Shown piece by piece: positions 23,459 through 36,789 of a stretch of 64,000 bases of DNA. The stretch's first letter is position 1, and every line of letters begins with the position of its first letter. The notes beneath the pieces were generated by a model, which searched no databases, had not been told where the DNA came from, and worked only from the letters and a program-made list of their open reading frames with translations. The position numbers and the translations under genes were made by a program. This DNA comes from Embiotoca jacksoni (taxonomy: Eukaryota; Chordata; Actinopteri; Embiotocidae), in NCBI GenBank assembly GCA_022577435.1, contig JAKOON010000147.1, forward strand, positions 86,311 to 150,310. Reading direction: 5' to 3'.

Positions 23459-26400
23459 GTACTATGGCAAATGGGATAAACTACAAGGACAAAGTGGTTT
23501 CACGTCACTTTGTGTGGACAATTTCACAGGAAACACAATGTTTCAAAAACAGCCTTATCTCAGCGAGAGAAGCTCAAAAACAGCATAAACCTGCATTACA
23601 GTGCCACGGCTTAAGCTCATTGTTTACGAACAAATTTTTTCAGACGTACTATGGCAAATGGGATAAAATACATGGACAAAGTGGCTTCAAGTCACTTTGT
23701 GTGGACAATTTCACAGGAAACACAATGTTTCAAAAACAGCCTTATCTCAGCGAGAGAAGCTCAAAAACAGCATAAAACTGCATTACAGTGCCATGGCTTA
23801 AACTAAGTGTTTACGAACAAATTTCTTCATCAGTATTATGGCAAATGAGATAAACTACTTGGACAAAGTGGCTTCAAGTCACTTTGTGTGGACAATTTCA
23901 CAGGAAACACAATGTTTCAAAAACAGCCTTATCTCAGCGAGAGAAGCTCAAATACAGCATAAAACTGCATTATAGTGCCACGGCTTAAACTAAGTGTTTA
24001 CGAACAAATTTCTTTATCAGCAAATGGGATACACTACATGGCCAAAGTGGCTTCACTTTGTATCTGCAATTACACAGAAAACAGCATTTCAAGTCTCACT
24101 TTCTCAGCCTAATGTAAAACTGCATCACAGCGCCACGGCTTAAACTAAGTGTTTACAAACAAGTGTCATACTCAGAACTTTGGCAAATGGAATAAACTAC
24201 ATGGGCAAAGTGGCTTCAAGTCACTTTCTGTGGACAATTTCACAGGAAACACAATGTTTCAAAAACAGCCTTATCTCAGCGAGAGAAGCTCAAAAACAGC
24301 ATAAAAATGCATTACAGTGCCACGGCTTAAATTAAGTGTTTACGAACAAATTTCTTCATCAGTACTATGGCAAATGGGATAAACTACAAGGACAAAGTGG
24401 TTTCACGTCACTTTGTGTGGACAATTTCACAGGAAACACAATGTTTCAAAAACAGCCTTATCTCAGCGAGAGAAGCTCAAATACAGCATAAAACTGCATT
24501 ACAGTGCCACGGCTTAAATTAAGTGTTTACGAACAAATTTCTTCATCAGTACTACGGCAAATGGGATAAACTACAAGGACAAAGTGGTTTCACGTCACTT
24601 TGTGTGGACAATTTCACAGGAAACACAATGTTTCAAAAACAGCCTTATCTCAGCGAGAGAAGCTCAAAAACAGCATAAACCTGCATTACAGTGCCACGGC
24701 TTAAGCTCATTGTTTACGAACAAATTTTTTCAGACGTACTATGGCAAATGGGATAAAAGACATGGACAAAGTGGCTTCAAGTCACTTTGTGTGGACAATT
24801 TCACAGGAAACACAATGTTTCAAAAACAGCCTTATCTCAGCGAGAGAAGCTCAAAAACAGCATAAACCTGCATTACAGTGCCACGGCTTAAGCTCATTGT
24901 TTACGAACAAATTTTTTCAGACGTACTATGGCAAATGGGATAAACTACAAGGACAAAGTGGTTTCACGTCACTTTGTGTGGACAATTTCACAGGAAACAC
25001 AATGTTTCAAAAACAGCCTTATCTCAGCGAGAGAAGCTCAAATACAGCATAAAACTGCATTACAGTGCCACGGCTTAAATTAAGTGTTTACGAACAAATT
25101 TCTTCATCAGTACTACGGCAAATGGGATAAACTACAAGGACAAAGTGGTTTCACGTCACTTTGTGTGGACAATTTCACAGGAAACACAATGTTTCAAAAA
25201 CAGCCTTATCTCAGCGAGAGAAGCTCAAAAACAGCATAAACCTGCATTACAGTGCCACGGCTTAAGCTCATTGTTTACGAACAAATTTTTTCAGACGTAC
25301 TATGGCAAATGGGATAAAAGACATGGACAAAGTGGCTTCAAGTCACTTTGTGTGGACAATTTCACAGGAAACACAATGTTTCAAAAACAGCCTTATCTCA
25401 GCGAGAGAAGCTCAAATACAGCATAAAACTGCATTACAGTGCCACGGCTTAAATTAAGTGTTTACGAACAAATTTCTTCATCAGTACTATGGCAAATGGG
25501 ATAAACTACAAGGACAAAGTGGTTTCACATCACTTTGTGTGGACAATTTCACAGGAAACACAATGTTTCAAAAACAGCCTTATCTCAGCGAGAGAAGCTC
25601 AAAAACAGCATAAACCTGCATTACAGTGCCACGGCTTAAATTAAGTGTTTACGAACAAATTTCTTCATCAGTACTATGGCAAATGGGATAAACTACAAGG
25701 ACAAAGTGGTTTCACGTCACTTTGTGTGGACAATTTCACAGGAAACACAATGTTTCAAAAACAGCCTTATCTCAGCGAGAGAAGCTCAAATACAGCATAA
25801 AACTGCATTACAGTGCCACGGCTTAAACTAAGTGTTTACGAACAAATTTCTTTATCAGCAAATGGGATACACTACATGGCCAAAGTGGCTTCACTTTGTA
25901 TCTGCAATTACACAGAAAACAGCATTTCAAGTCTCACTTTCTCAGCCTAATGTAAAACAGCATCACAGCGCCACGGCTTAAACTAAGTGTTTACAAACAA
26001 GTTTCATACTCAGACCTATGGCAAATGGGATAAACTACATGAACAAAGTGGTTTCAAGTCACTTTGTGTGGACAATTTCACAGGAAACACAATGTTTCAA
26101 AAACAGCCTTATCTCAGCGAGAGAAGCTCAAATACAGCATAAAACTGCATTACAGTGCCACGGCTTAAATTAAGTGTTTACGAACAAATTTCTTCATCAG
26201 TACTATGGCAAATGGGATAAACTACAAGGACAAAGTGGTTTCACGTCACTTTGTGTGGACAATTTCACAGGAAACACAATGTTTCAAAAACAGCCTTATC
26301 TCAGTGAGAGAAGCTCAAAAACAGCATAAAACTGCATTACAGTGCCACGGCTTAAACTAAGTGTTTACGAACAAATTTCTTCATCAGTACTATGGCAAAT

Positions 26401-26760
26401 GAGATAAACTACTTGGACAAAGTGGTTTCAAGTCACTTTGTGTGGACAATTTCACAGGAAACACAATGTTTCAAAAACAGCCTTATCTCAGCGAGAGAAG
26501 CTCAAAAACAGCATAAAAATGCATTACAGTGCCACGGCTTAAATTAAGTGTTTACGAACAAATTTCTTCATCAGTACTATGGCAAATGGGATAAACTACA
26601 AGGACAAAGTGGTTTCACGTCACTTTGTGTGGACAATTTCACAGGAAACACAATGTTTCAAAAACAGCCTTATCTCAGCGAGAGAAGCTCAAATACAGCA
26701 TAAAACTGCATTACAGTGCCACGGCTTAAATTAAGTGTTTACGAACAAATTTCTTCATCA
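23459..26760 (+). repeat. 18-monomer HOR unit, 3302 bp, with a 561-bp internal duplication
   Basis: Order: E F G Ha I D2 E2 F2/E D2 E2 F2 K D3 Hb M/D A/B C D2. The D2-E2-F2 part is present twice: D2 at 24362 and 24923, E2 at 24549 and 25110, a spacing of 561 bp. The joining monomer at 24736 starts as F2 (aaaagacatgg) and ends as E (cctgc, cttaagctc). M/D at 26013 starts catgaac and ends caaatac, cttaaatta. The A/B chimera at 26200 matches that at 6794. The I at 24175 has a private aatggaataa. Confidence 0.88.
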
Positions 26761-28566
26761 GTACTATGGCAAATGGGATAAACTACAAGGACAAAGTGGT
26801 TTCACGTCACTTTGTGTGGACAATTTCACAGGAAACACAATGTTTCAAAAACAGCCTTATCTCAGCGAGAGAAGCTCAAAAACAGCATAAACCTGCATTA
26901 CAGTGCCACGGCTTAAGCTCATTGTTTACGAACAAATTTTTTCAGACGTACTATGGCAAATGGGATAAAATACATGGACAAAGTGGCTTCAAGTCACTTT
27001 GTGTGGACAATTTCACAGGAAACACAATGTTTCAAAAACAGCCTTATCTCAGCGAGAGAAGCTCAAAAACAGCATAAAACTGCATTACAGTGCCATGGCT
27101 TAAACTAAGTGTTTACGAACAAATTTCTTCATCAGTATTATGGCAAATGAGATAAACTACTTGGACAAAGTGGCTTCAAGTCACTTTGTGTGGACAATTT
27201 CACAGGAAACACAATGTTTCAAAAACAGCCTTATCTCAGCGAGAGAAGCTCAAATACAGCATAAAACTGCATTATAGTGCCACGGCTTAAACTAAGTGTT
27301 TACGAACAAATTTCTTTATCAGCAAATGGGATACACTACATGGCCAAAGTGGCTTCACTTTGTATCTGCAATTACACAGAAAACAGCATTTCAAGTCTCA
27401 CTTTCTCAGCCTAATGTAAAACTGCATCACAGCGCCACGGCTTAAACTAAGTGTTTACAAACAAGTGTCATACTCAGAACTTTGGCAAATGGGATAAACT
27501 ACATGGGCAAAGTGGCTTCACGTCACTTTGTGTGGACAATTTCACAGGAAACACAATGTTTCAAAAACAGCCTTATCTCAGCGAGAGAAGCTCAAATACA
27601 GCATAAAACTGCATTACAGTGCCACGGCTTAAATTAAGTGTTTACGAACAAATTTCTTCATCAGTACTACGGCAAATGGGATAAACTACAAGGACAAAGT
27701 GGTTTCACGTCACTTTGTGTGGACAATTTCACAGGAAACACAATGTTTCAAAAACAGCCTTATCTCAGCGAGAGAAGCTCAAAAACAGCATAAACCTGCA
27801 TTACAGTGCCACGGCTTAAGCTCATTGTTTACGAACAAATTTTTTCAGACGTACTATGGCAAATGGGATAAAAGACATGGACAAAGTGGCTTCAAGACAC
27901 TTTGTGTGGACAATTTCACAGGAAACACAATGTTTCAAAAACAGCCTTATCTCAGCGAGAGAAGCTCAAATACAGCATAAAACTGCATTACAGTGCCACG
28001 GCTTAAATTAAGTGTTTACGAACAAATTTCTTCATCAGTACTATGGCAAATGGGATAAACTACAAGGACAAAGTGGTTTCACATCACTTTGTGTGGACAA
28101 TTTCACAGGAAACACAATGTTTCAAAAACAGCCTTATCTCAGCGAGAGAAGCTCAAAAACAGCATAAACCTGCATTACAGTGCCACGGCTTAAATTAAGT
28201 GTTTACGAACAAATTTCTTCATCAGTACTATGGCAAATGGGATAAACTACAAGGACAAAGTGGTTTCACGTCACTTTGTGTGGACAATTTCACAGGAAAC
28301 ACAATGTTTCAAAAACAGCCTTATCTCAGCGAGAGAAGCTCAAATACAGCATAAAACTGCATTACAGTGCCACGGCTTAAACTAAGTGTTTACGAACAAA
28401 TTTCTTTATCAGCAAATGGGATACACTACATGGCCAAAGTGGCTTCACTTTGTATCTGCAATTACACAGAAAACAGCATTTCAAGTCTCACTTTCTCAGC
28501 CTAATGTAAAACAGCATCACAGCGCCACGGCTTAAACTAAGTGTTTACAAACAAGTTTCATACTCA
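26761..28566 (+). repeat. 10-monomer segment, 1806 bp
   Basis: Order: E F G Ha I/D2 E2 F2 K D3 Hb. The monomer at 27477 starts as I (aactttgg, catgggc) and ends as D2 (cacgtc, caaatac, cttaaatta), which deletes one monomer relative to the I-D2 pair elsewhere. F2 at 27851 has a private caagacac. The segment leads into the tandem 12-mer that follows. Confidence 0.88.
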
Positions 28567-30746
28567 GACCTATGGCAAATGGGATAAACTACATGAACAA
28601 AGTGGTTTCAAGTCACTTTGTGTGGACAATTTCACAGGAAACACAATGTTTCAAAAACAGCCTTATCTCAGCGAGAGAAGCTCAAAAACAGCAAAAAACT
28701 GCATTACAGTTCCACGGCTTAAGCTAATTGTTTACGAACAAATTTTTTCAGACGTACTATGGCAAATGGGATAAAAGACATGGACAAAGTGGCTTCAAGT
28801 CACTTTGTGTGGACAATTTCACAGGAAACACAATGTTTCAAAAACAGCCTTATCTCAGCGAGAGAAGCTCAACTACAGCATAAAACTGCATTATAGTGCC
28901 ACGGCTTAAACTAAGTGTTTACGAACAAATTTCTTCATCAGTACTATGGCAAATGAGATAAACTACTTAGACAAAGTGGCTTCAAGTCACTTTGTGTGGA
29001 CAATTTCACAGGAAACACAATGTTTCAAAAACAGCCTTATCTCAGCGAGAGAAGCTCAAATACAGCATAAAACTGCATTACAGTGCCACGGCTTAAACTA
29101 AGTGTTTACGAACAAATTTCTTTATCAGCAAATGGGATACACTACATGGCCAAAGTGGCTTCACTTTGTATCTGCAATTACACAGAAAACAGCATTTCAA
29201 GTCTCACTTTCTAAGCTTAATGTAAAACTGCATCACAGCGCCACGGCTTAAACTAAGTGTTTACAAACAAGTGTCATACTCAGAACTTTGGCAAATGGGA
29301 TAAACTACATGGGCAAAGTGGCTTCAAGTCACTTTCTGTGGACAATTTCACAGCAAACACAATGTTTCAAAAACAGCCTTATCTCAGCGAGAGAAGCTCA
29401 AAAACAGCATAAAAATGCATTACAGTGCCACGGCTTAAATTAAGTGTTTACGAACAAATTTCTTCATCAGTACTATGGCAAATGGGATAAACTACAATGA
29501 CAAAGTGGTTTCACGTCACTTTGTGTGGACAATTTCACAGGAAACACAATGTTTCAAAAACAGCCTTATCTCAGCGAGAGAAGCTCAAAAACAGCATAAA
29601 ACTGCATTACAGTGCCACGGCTTAAACTAAGTGTTTACGAACAAATTTCTTCATCAGTACTATGGCAAATGAGATAAACTACTTGGACAAAGTGGCTTCA
29701 AGTCACTTTGTGTTTACAATTTCACAGGAAACACAATGTTTCAAAAACAGCCTTATCTCAGCGAGAGAAGCTCAAATACAGCATAAAACTGCATTACAGT
29801 GCCACGGCTTAAATTAAGTGTTTACGAACAAATTTCTTCATCAGTACTATGGCAAATGGGATAAACTACAAGGACAAAGTGGTTTCACGTCACTTTGTGT
29901 GGACAATTTCACAGGAAACACAATGTTTCAAAAACAGCCTTATCTCAGCGAGAGAAGCTCAAAAACAGCATAAACCTGCATTACAGTGCCATGGCTTAAG
30001 CTAATTGTTTACGAACAAATTTTTTCAGACGTACTATGGCAAATGGGATAAAATACATGGACAAAGTGGCTTCATGTCACTTTGTGTGGACAATTTCACA
30101 GGAAACACAATGTTTCAAAAACAGCCTTATCTCAGTGAGAGAAGCTCAAAAACAGCATAAAACTGCATTACAGTGCCACGGCTTAAACTAAGTGTTTACG
30201 AACAAATTTCTTCATCAGTACTACGGCAAATGGGATAAACTACAAGGACAAAGTGGTTTCACGTCACTTTGTGTGGACAATTTCACAGGAAACACAATGT
30301 TTCAAAAACAGCCTTATCTCAGCGAGAGAAGCTCAAAAACAGCATAAACCTGCATTACAGTGCCACGGCTTAAACTAAGTGTTTACGAACAAATTTCTTC
30401 ATCAGTACTATGGCAAATGAGATAAACTACTTGGACAAAGTGGCTTCAAGTCACTTTGTGTGGACAATTTCACAGGAAACACAATGTTTCAAAAACAGCC
30501 TTATCTCAGCGAGAGAAGCTCAAATACAGCATAAAACTGCATTACAGTGCCACGGCTTAAACTAAGTGTTTACGAACAAATTTCTTTATCAGCAAATGGG
30601 ATACACTACATGGCCAAAGTGGCTTCACTTTGTATCTGCAATTACACAGAAAACAGCATTTCAAGTCTCACTTTCTCAGCCTAATGTAAAACAGCATCAC
30701 AGCGCCACGGCTTAAACTAAGTGTTTACAAACAAGTTTCATACTCA
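28567..30746 (+). repeat. 12-monomer tandem unit, copy 1 (2180 bp)
   Basis: Order: M N P Hc I L J A B E2* P Hb. It shares with the next copy markers absent elsewhere: gcaaaaaactg in M (near 28691), ctaagctt in Hc (a HindIII site near 29214) and gtgtttacaa in J (near 29711). It also carries cttagacaaag in P (near 28971) and cacagcaaac in I (near 29350), which recur at 34-42 kb. E2* at 30218 starts tactacgg and ends cttaaacta. L at 29470 has caatgac, a base not shared by copy 2. Confidence 0.93.
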
Positions 30747-32926
30747 GACCTATGGCAAATGGGATAAACTACATGAACAAAGTGGTTTCAAGTCACTTTG
30801 TGTGGACAATTTCACAGGAAACACAATGTTTCAAAAACAGCCTTATCTCAGCGAGAGAAGCTCAAAAACAGCAAAAAACTGCATTACAGTTCCACGGCTT
30901 AAGCTAATTGTTTACGAACAAATTTTTTCAGACGTACTATGGCAAATGGGATAAAAGACATGGACAAAGTGGCTTCAAGTCACTTTGTGTGGACAATTTC
31001 ACAGGAAACACAATGTTTCAAAAACAGCCTTATCTCAGCGAGAGAAGCTCAACTACAGCATAAAACTGCATTATAGTGCCACGGCTTAAACTAAGTGTTT
31101 ACGAACAAATTTCTTCATCAGTACTATGGCAAATGAGATAAACTACTTAGACAAAGTGGCTTCAAGTCACTTTGTGTGGACAATTTCACAGGAAACACAA
31201 TGTTTCAAAAACAGCCTTATCTCAGCGAGAGAAGCTCAAATACAGCATAAAACTGCATTACAGTGCCACGGCTTAAACTAAGTGTTTACGAACAAATTTC
31301 TTTATCAGCAAATGGGATACACTACATGGCCAAAGTGGCTTCACTTTGTATCTGCAATTACACAGAAAACAGCATTTCAAGTCTCACTTTCTAAGCTTAA
31401 TGTAAAACTGCATCACAGCGCCACGGCTTAAACTAAGTGTTTACAAACAAGTGTCATACTCAGAACTTTGGCAAATGGGATAAACTACATGGGCAAAGTG
31501 GCTTCAAGTCACTTTCTGTGGACAATTTCACAGCAAACACAATGTTTCAAAAACAGCCTTATCTCAGCGAGAGAAGCTCAAAAACAGCATAAAAATGCAT
31601 TACAGTGCCACGGCTTAAATTAAGTGTTTACGAACAAATTTCTTCATCAGTACTATGGCAAATGGGATAAACTACAAGGACAAAGTGGTTTCACGTCACT
31701 TTGTGTGGACAATTTCACAGGAAACACAATGTTTCAAAAACAGCCTTATCTCAGCGAGAGAAGCTCAAAAACAGCATAAAACTGCATTACAGTGCCACGG
31801 CTTAAACTAAGTGTTTACGAACAAATTTCTTCATCAGTACTATGGCAAATGAGATAAACTACTTGGACAAAGTGGCTTCAAGTCACTTTGTGTTTACAAT
31901 TTCACAGGAAACACAATGTTTCAAAAACAGCCTTATCTCAGCGAGAGAAGCTCAAATACAGCATAAAACTGCATTACAGTGCCACGGCTTAAATTAAGTG
32001 TTTACGAACAAATTTCTTCATCAGTACTATGGCAAATGGGATAAACTACAAGGACAAAGTGGTTTCACGTCACTTTGTGTGGACAATTTCACAGGAAACA
32101 CAATGTTTCAAAAACAGCCTTATCTCAGCGAGAGAAGCTCAAAAACAGCATAAACCTGCATTACAGTGCCATGGCTTAAGCTAATTGTTTACGAACAAAT
32201 TTTTTCAGACGTACTATGGCAAATGGGATAAAATACATGGACAAAGTGGCTTCATGTCACTTTGTGTGGACAATTTCACAGGAAACACAATGTTTCAAAA
32301 ACAGCCTTATCTCAGTGAGAGAAGCTCAAAAACAGCATAAAACTGCATTACAGTGCCACGGCTTAAACTAAGTGTTTACGAACAAATTTCTTCATCAGTA
32401 CTACGGCAAATGGGATAAACTACAAGGACAAAGTGGTTTCACGTCACTTTGTGTGGACAATTTCACAGGAAACACAATGTTTCAAAAACAGCCTTATCTC
32501 AGCGAGAGAAGCTCAAAAACAGCATAAACCTGCATTACAGTGCCACGGCTTAAACTAAGTGTTTACGAACAAATTTCTTCATCAGTACTATGGCAAATGA
32601 GATAAACTACTTGGACAAAGTGGCTTCAAGTCACTTTGTGTGGACAATTTCACAGGAAACACAATGTTTCAAAAACAGCCTTATCTCAGCGAGAGAAGCT
32701 CAAATACAGCATAAAACTGCATTACAGTGCCACGGCTTAAACTAAGTGTTTACGAACAAATTTCTTTATCAGCAAATGGGATACACTACATGGCCAAAGT
32801 GGCTTCACTTTGTATCTGCAATTACACAGAAAACAGCATTTCAAGTCTCACTTTCTAAGCCTAATGTAAAACTGCATCACAGCGCCACGGCTTAAACTAA
32901 GTGTTTACAAACAAGTGTCATACTCA
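30747..32926 (+). repeat. 12-monomer tandem unit, copy 2 (2180 bp)
   Basis: Order: M N P Hc I L J A B E2* P Hc. It is nearly identical to copy 1 at a 2180-bp offset, sharing all the private markers. The match begins just upstream of the unit boundary, near 28267 against 30447, and ends near 30668 against 32848, where copy 1 has Hb (tcagcc, aaaacagc) and copy 2 has Hc (taagcc, aaaactgc). The single base difference I noticed, in L, and the shared novelties mark a recent duplication. Confidence 0.93.
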
Positions 32927-34048
32927 GAACTTTGGCAAATGGGATAAACTACATGGGCAAAGTGGCTTCAAGTCACTTTCTGTGGACAATTTCACAGGAA
33001 ACACAATGTTTCAAAAACAGCCTTATCTCAGCGAGAGAAGCTCAAAAACAGCATAAAAATGCATTACAGTGCCACGGCTTAAATTAAGTGTTTACGAACA
33101 AATTTCTTCATCAGTACTATGGCAAATGGGATAAACTACAAGGACAAAGTGGTTTCACGTCACTTTGTGTGGACAATTTCACAGGAAACACAATGTTTCA
33201 AAAACAGCCTTATCTCAGCGAGAGAAGCTCAAAAACAGCATAAAACTGCATTACAGTGCCACGGCTTAAACTAAGTGTTTACGAACAAATTTCTTCATCA
33301 GTACTATGGCAAATGAGATAAACTACTTGGACAAAGTGGCTTCAAGTCACTTTGTGTGGACAATTTCACAGGAAACACAATGTTTCAAAAACAGCCTTAT
33401 CTCAGCGAGAGAAGCTCAAATACAGCATAAAACTGCATTACAGTGCCACGGCTTAAATTAAGTGTTTACGAACAAATTTCTTCATCAGTACTATGGCAAA
33501 TGGGATAAACTACAAGGACAAAGTGGTTTCACGTCACTTTGTGTGGACAATTTCACAGGAAACACAATGTTTCAAAAACAGCCTTATCTCAGCGAGAGAA
33601 GCTCAAAAACAGCATAAACCTGCATTACAGTGCCATGGCTTAAGCTAATTGTTTACGAACAAATTTTTTCAGACGTACTATGGCAAATGGGATAAAATAC
33701 ATGGACAAAGTGGCTTCATGTCACTTTGTGTGGACAATTTCACAGGAAACACAATGTTTCAAAAACAGCCTTATCTCAGCGAGAGAAGCTCAAAAACAGC
33801 ATAAAAATGCATTACAGTGCCACGGCTTAAATTAAGTGTTTACGAACAAATTTCTTCATCAGTACTATGGCAAATGGGATAAACTACAAGGACAAAGTGG
33901 TTTCACGTCACTTTGTGTGGACAATTTCACAGGAAACACAATGTTTCAAAAACAGCCTTATCTCAGCGAGAGAAGCTCAAATACAGCATAAAACTGCATT
34001 ACAGTGCCACGGCTTAAATTAAGTGTTTACGAACAAATTTCTTCATCA
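32927..34048 (+). repeat. Six-monomer segment with B/C chimera
   Basis: Order: I L J A B/C D2. The monomer at 33675 starts as B (aaaatacatgg, catgtc) and ends as C (cagcgag, aaaaatgc, cttaaatta). The exchange lies between about 33722 and 33780, again inside the invariant core, and removes one monomer from an expected A-B-C. Confidence 0.87.
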
Positions 34049-36789
34049 GTACTACGGCAAATGGGATAAACTACAAGGACAAAGTGGTTTCACGTCACTT
34101 TGTGTGGACAATTTCACAGGAAACACAATGTTTCAAAAACAGCCTTATCTCAGCGAGAGAAGCTCAAAAACAGCATAAACCTGCATTACAGTGCCACGGC
34201 TTAAGCTCATTGTTTACGAACAAATTTTTTCAGACGTACTATGGCAAATGGGATAAAAGACATGGACAAAGTGGCTTCAAGTCACTTTGTGTGGACAATT
34301 TCACAGGAAACACAATGTTTCAAAAACAGCCTTATCTCAGCGAGAGAAGCTCAAATACAGCATAAAACTGCATTACAGTGCCACGGCTTAAATTAAGTGT
34401 TTACGAACAAATTTCTTCATCAGTACTATGGCAAATGGGATAAACTACAAGGACAAAGTGGTTTCACATCACTTTGTGTGGACAATTTCACAGGAAACAC
34501 AATGTTTCAAAAACAGCCTTATCTCAGCGAGAGAAGCTCAAAAACAGCATAAACCTGCATTACAGTGCCACGGCTTAAATTAAGTGTTTACGAACAAATT
34601 TCTTCATCAGTACTATGGCAAATGGGATAAACTACAAGGACAAAGTGGTTTCACGTCACTTTGTGTGGACAATTTCACAGGAAACACAATGTTTCAAAAA
34701 CAGCCTTATCTCAGCGAGAGAAGCTCAAATACAGCATAAAACTGCATTACAGTGCCACGGCTTAAACTAAGTGTTTACGAACAAATTTCTTTATCAGCAA
34801 ATGGGATACACTACATGGCCAAAGTGGCTTCACTTTGTATCTGCAATTACACAGAAAACAGCATTTCAAGTCTCACTTTCTCAGCCTAATGTAAAACAGC
34901 ATCACAGCGCCACGGCTTAAACTAAGTGTTTACAAACAAGTTTCATACTCAGACCTATGGCAAATGGGATAAACTACATGAACAAAGTGGTTTCAAGTCA
35001 CTTTGTGTGGACAATTTCACAGGAAACACAATGTTTCAAAAACAGCCTTATCTCAGCGAGAGAAGCTCAAAAACAGCATAAAACTGCATTACAGTTCCAC
35101 GGCTTAAGCTAATTGTTTACGAACAAATTTTTTCAGACGTACTATGGCAAATGGGATAAAAGACATGGACAAAGTGGCTTCAAGTCACTTTGTGTGGACA
35201 ATTTCACAGGAAACACAATGTTTCAAAAACAGCCTTATCTCAGCGAGAGAAGCTCAACTACAGCATAAAACTGCATTATAGTGCCACGGCTTAAACTAAG
35301 TGTTTACGAACAAATTTCTTCATCAGTACTATGGCAAATGAGATAAACTACTTAGACAAAGTGGCTTCAAGTCACTTTGTGTGGACAATTTCACAGGAAA
35401 CACAATGTTTCAAAAACAGCCTTATCTCAGCGAGAGAAGCTCAAATACAGCATAAAACTGCATTACAGTGCCACGGCTTAAACTAAGTGTTTACGAACAA
35501 ATTTCTTTATCAGCAAATGGGATACACTACATGGCCAAAGTGGCTTCACTTTGTATCTGCAATTACACAGAAAACAGCATTTCAAGTCTCACTTTCTAAG
35601 CCTAATGTAAAACTGCATCACAGCGCCACGGCTTAAACTAAGTGTTTACAAACAAGTGTCATACTCAGAACTTTGGCAAATGGGATAAACTACATGGGCA
35701 AAGTGGCTTCAAGTCACTTTCTGTGGACAATTTCACAGCAAACACAATGTTTCAAAAACAGCCTTATCTCAGCGAGAGAAGCTCAAAAACAGCATAAAAA
35801 TGCATTACAGTGCCACGGCTTAAATTAAGTGTTTACGAACAAATTTCTTCATCAGTACTATGGCAAATGGGATAAACTACAAGGACAAAGTGGTTTCACG
35901 TCACTTTGTGTGGACAATTTCACAGGAAACACAATGTTTCAAAAACAGCCTTATCTCAGCGAGAGAAGCTCAAAAACAGCATAAAACTGCATTACAGTGC
36001 CACGGCTTAAATTAAGTGTTTACGAACAAATTTCTTCATCAGTACTATGGCAAATGGGATAAACTACAAGGACAAAGTGGTTTCACGTCACTTTGTGTGG
36101 ACAATTTCACAGGAAACACAATGTTTCAAAAACAGCCTTATCTCAGCGAGAGAAGCTCAAAAACAGCATAAAACTGCATTACAGTGCCACGGCTTAAACT
36201 AAGTGTTTACGAACAAATTTCTTCATCAGTACTATGGCAAATGAGATAAACTACTTGGACAAAGTGGCTTCAAGTCACTTTGTGTGGACAATTTCACAGG
36301 AAACACAATGTTTCAAAAACAGCCTTATCTCAGCGAGAGAAGCTCAAATACAGCATAAAACTGCATTACAGTGCCACGGCTTAAATTAAGTGTTTACGAA
36401 CAAATTTCTTCATCAGTACTATGGCAAATGGGATAAACTACAAGGACAAAGTGGTTTCACGTCACTTTGTGTGGACAATTTCACAGGAAACACAATGTTT
36501 CAAAAACAGCCTTATCTCAGCGAGAGAAGCTCAAAAACAGCATAAACCTGCATTACAGTGCCATGGCTTAAGCTAATTGTTTACGAACAAATTTTTTCAG
36601 ACGTACTATGGCAAATGGGATAAAATACATGGACAAAGTGGCTTCATGTCACTTTGTGTGGACAATTTCACAGGAAACACAATGTTTCAAAAACAGCCTT
36701 ATCTCAGTGAGAGAAGCTCAAAAACAGCATAAAACTGCATTACAGTGCCACGGCTTAAACTAAGTGTTTACGAACAAATTTCTTCATCA
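34049..36789 (+). repeat. 15-monomer HOR unit, 2741 bp
   Basis: Order: E2 F2 K D3 Hb M N P Hc I L' L J A B. P at 35326 carries cttagac and I at 35668 carries cagcaaac, linking it to 28.5-32 kb and 40.8-41.7 kb. L' at 35855 (ending cttaaatta) and L at 36042 are adjacent near-copies, a single-monomer gain. The unit joins from B directly to E at 36790, skipping C-D2. Confidence 0.88.

Noticed and set aside
28541..28774. 77-codon open frames crossing Hb-M or Ha-I junctions (28541, 30721, 53365, 54270) and 62-68-codon frames at 53770-56294
   Set aside because: The first set follows from H/M boundary sequence or, at 28541 and 30721, from a t-to-a change (gcaaaaaactg) removing a stop. Those at 53907 and 56088 exist only because of single-base indels. 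None resembles a protein family.
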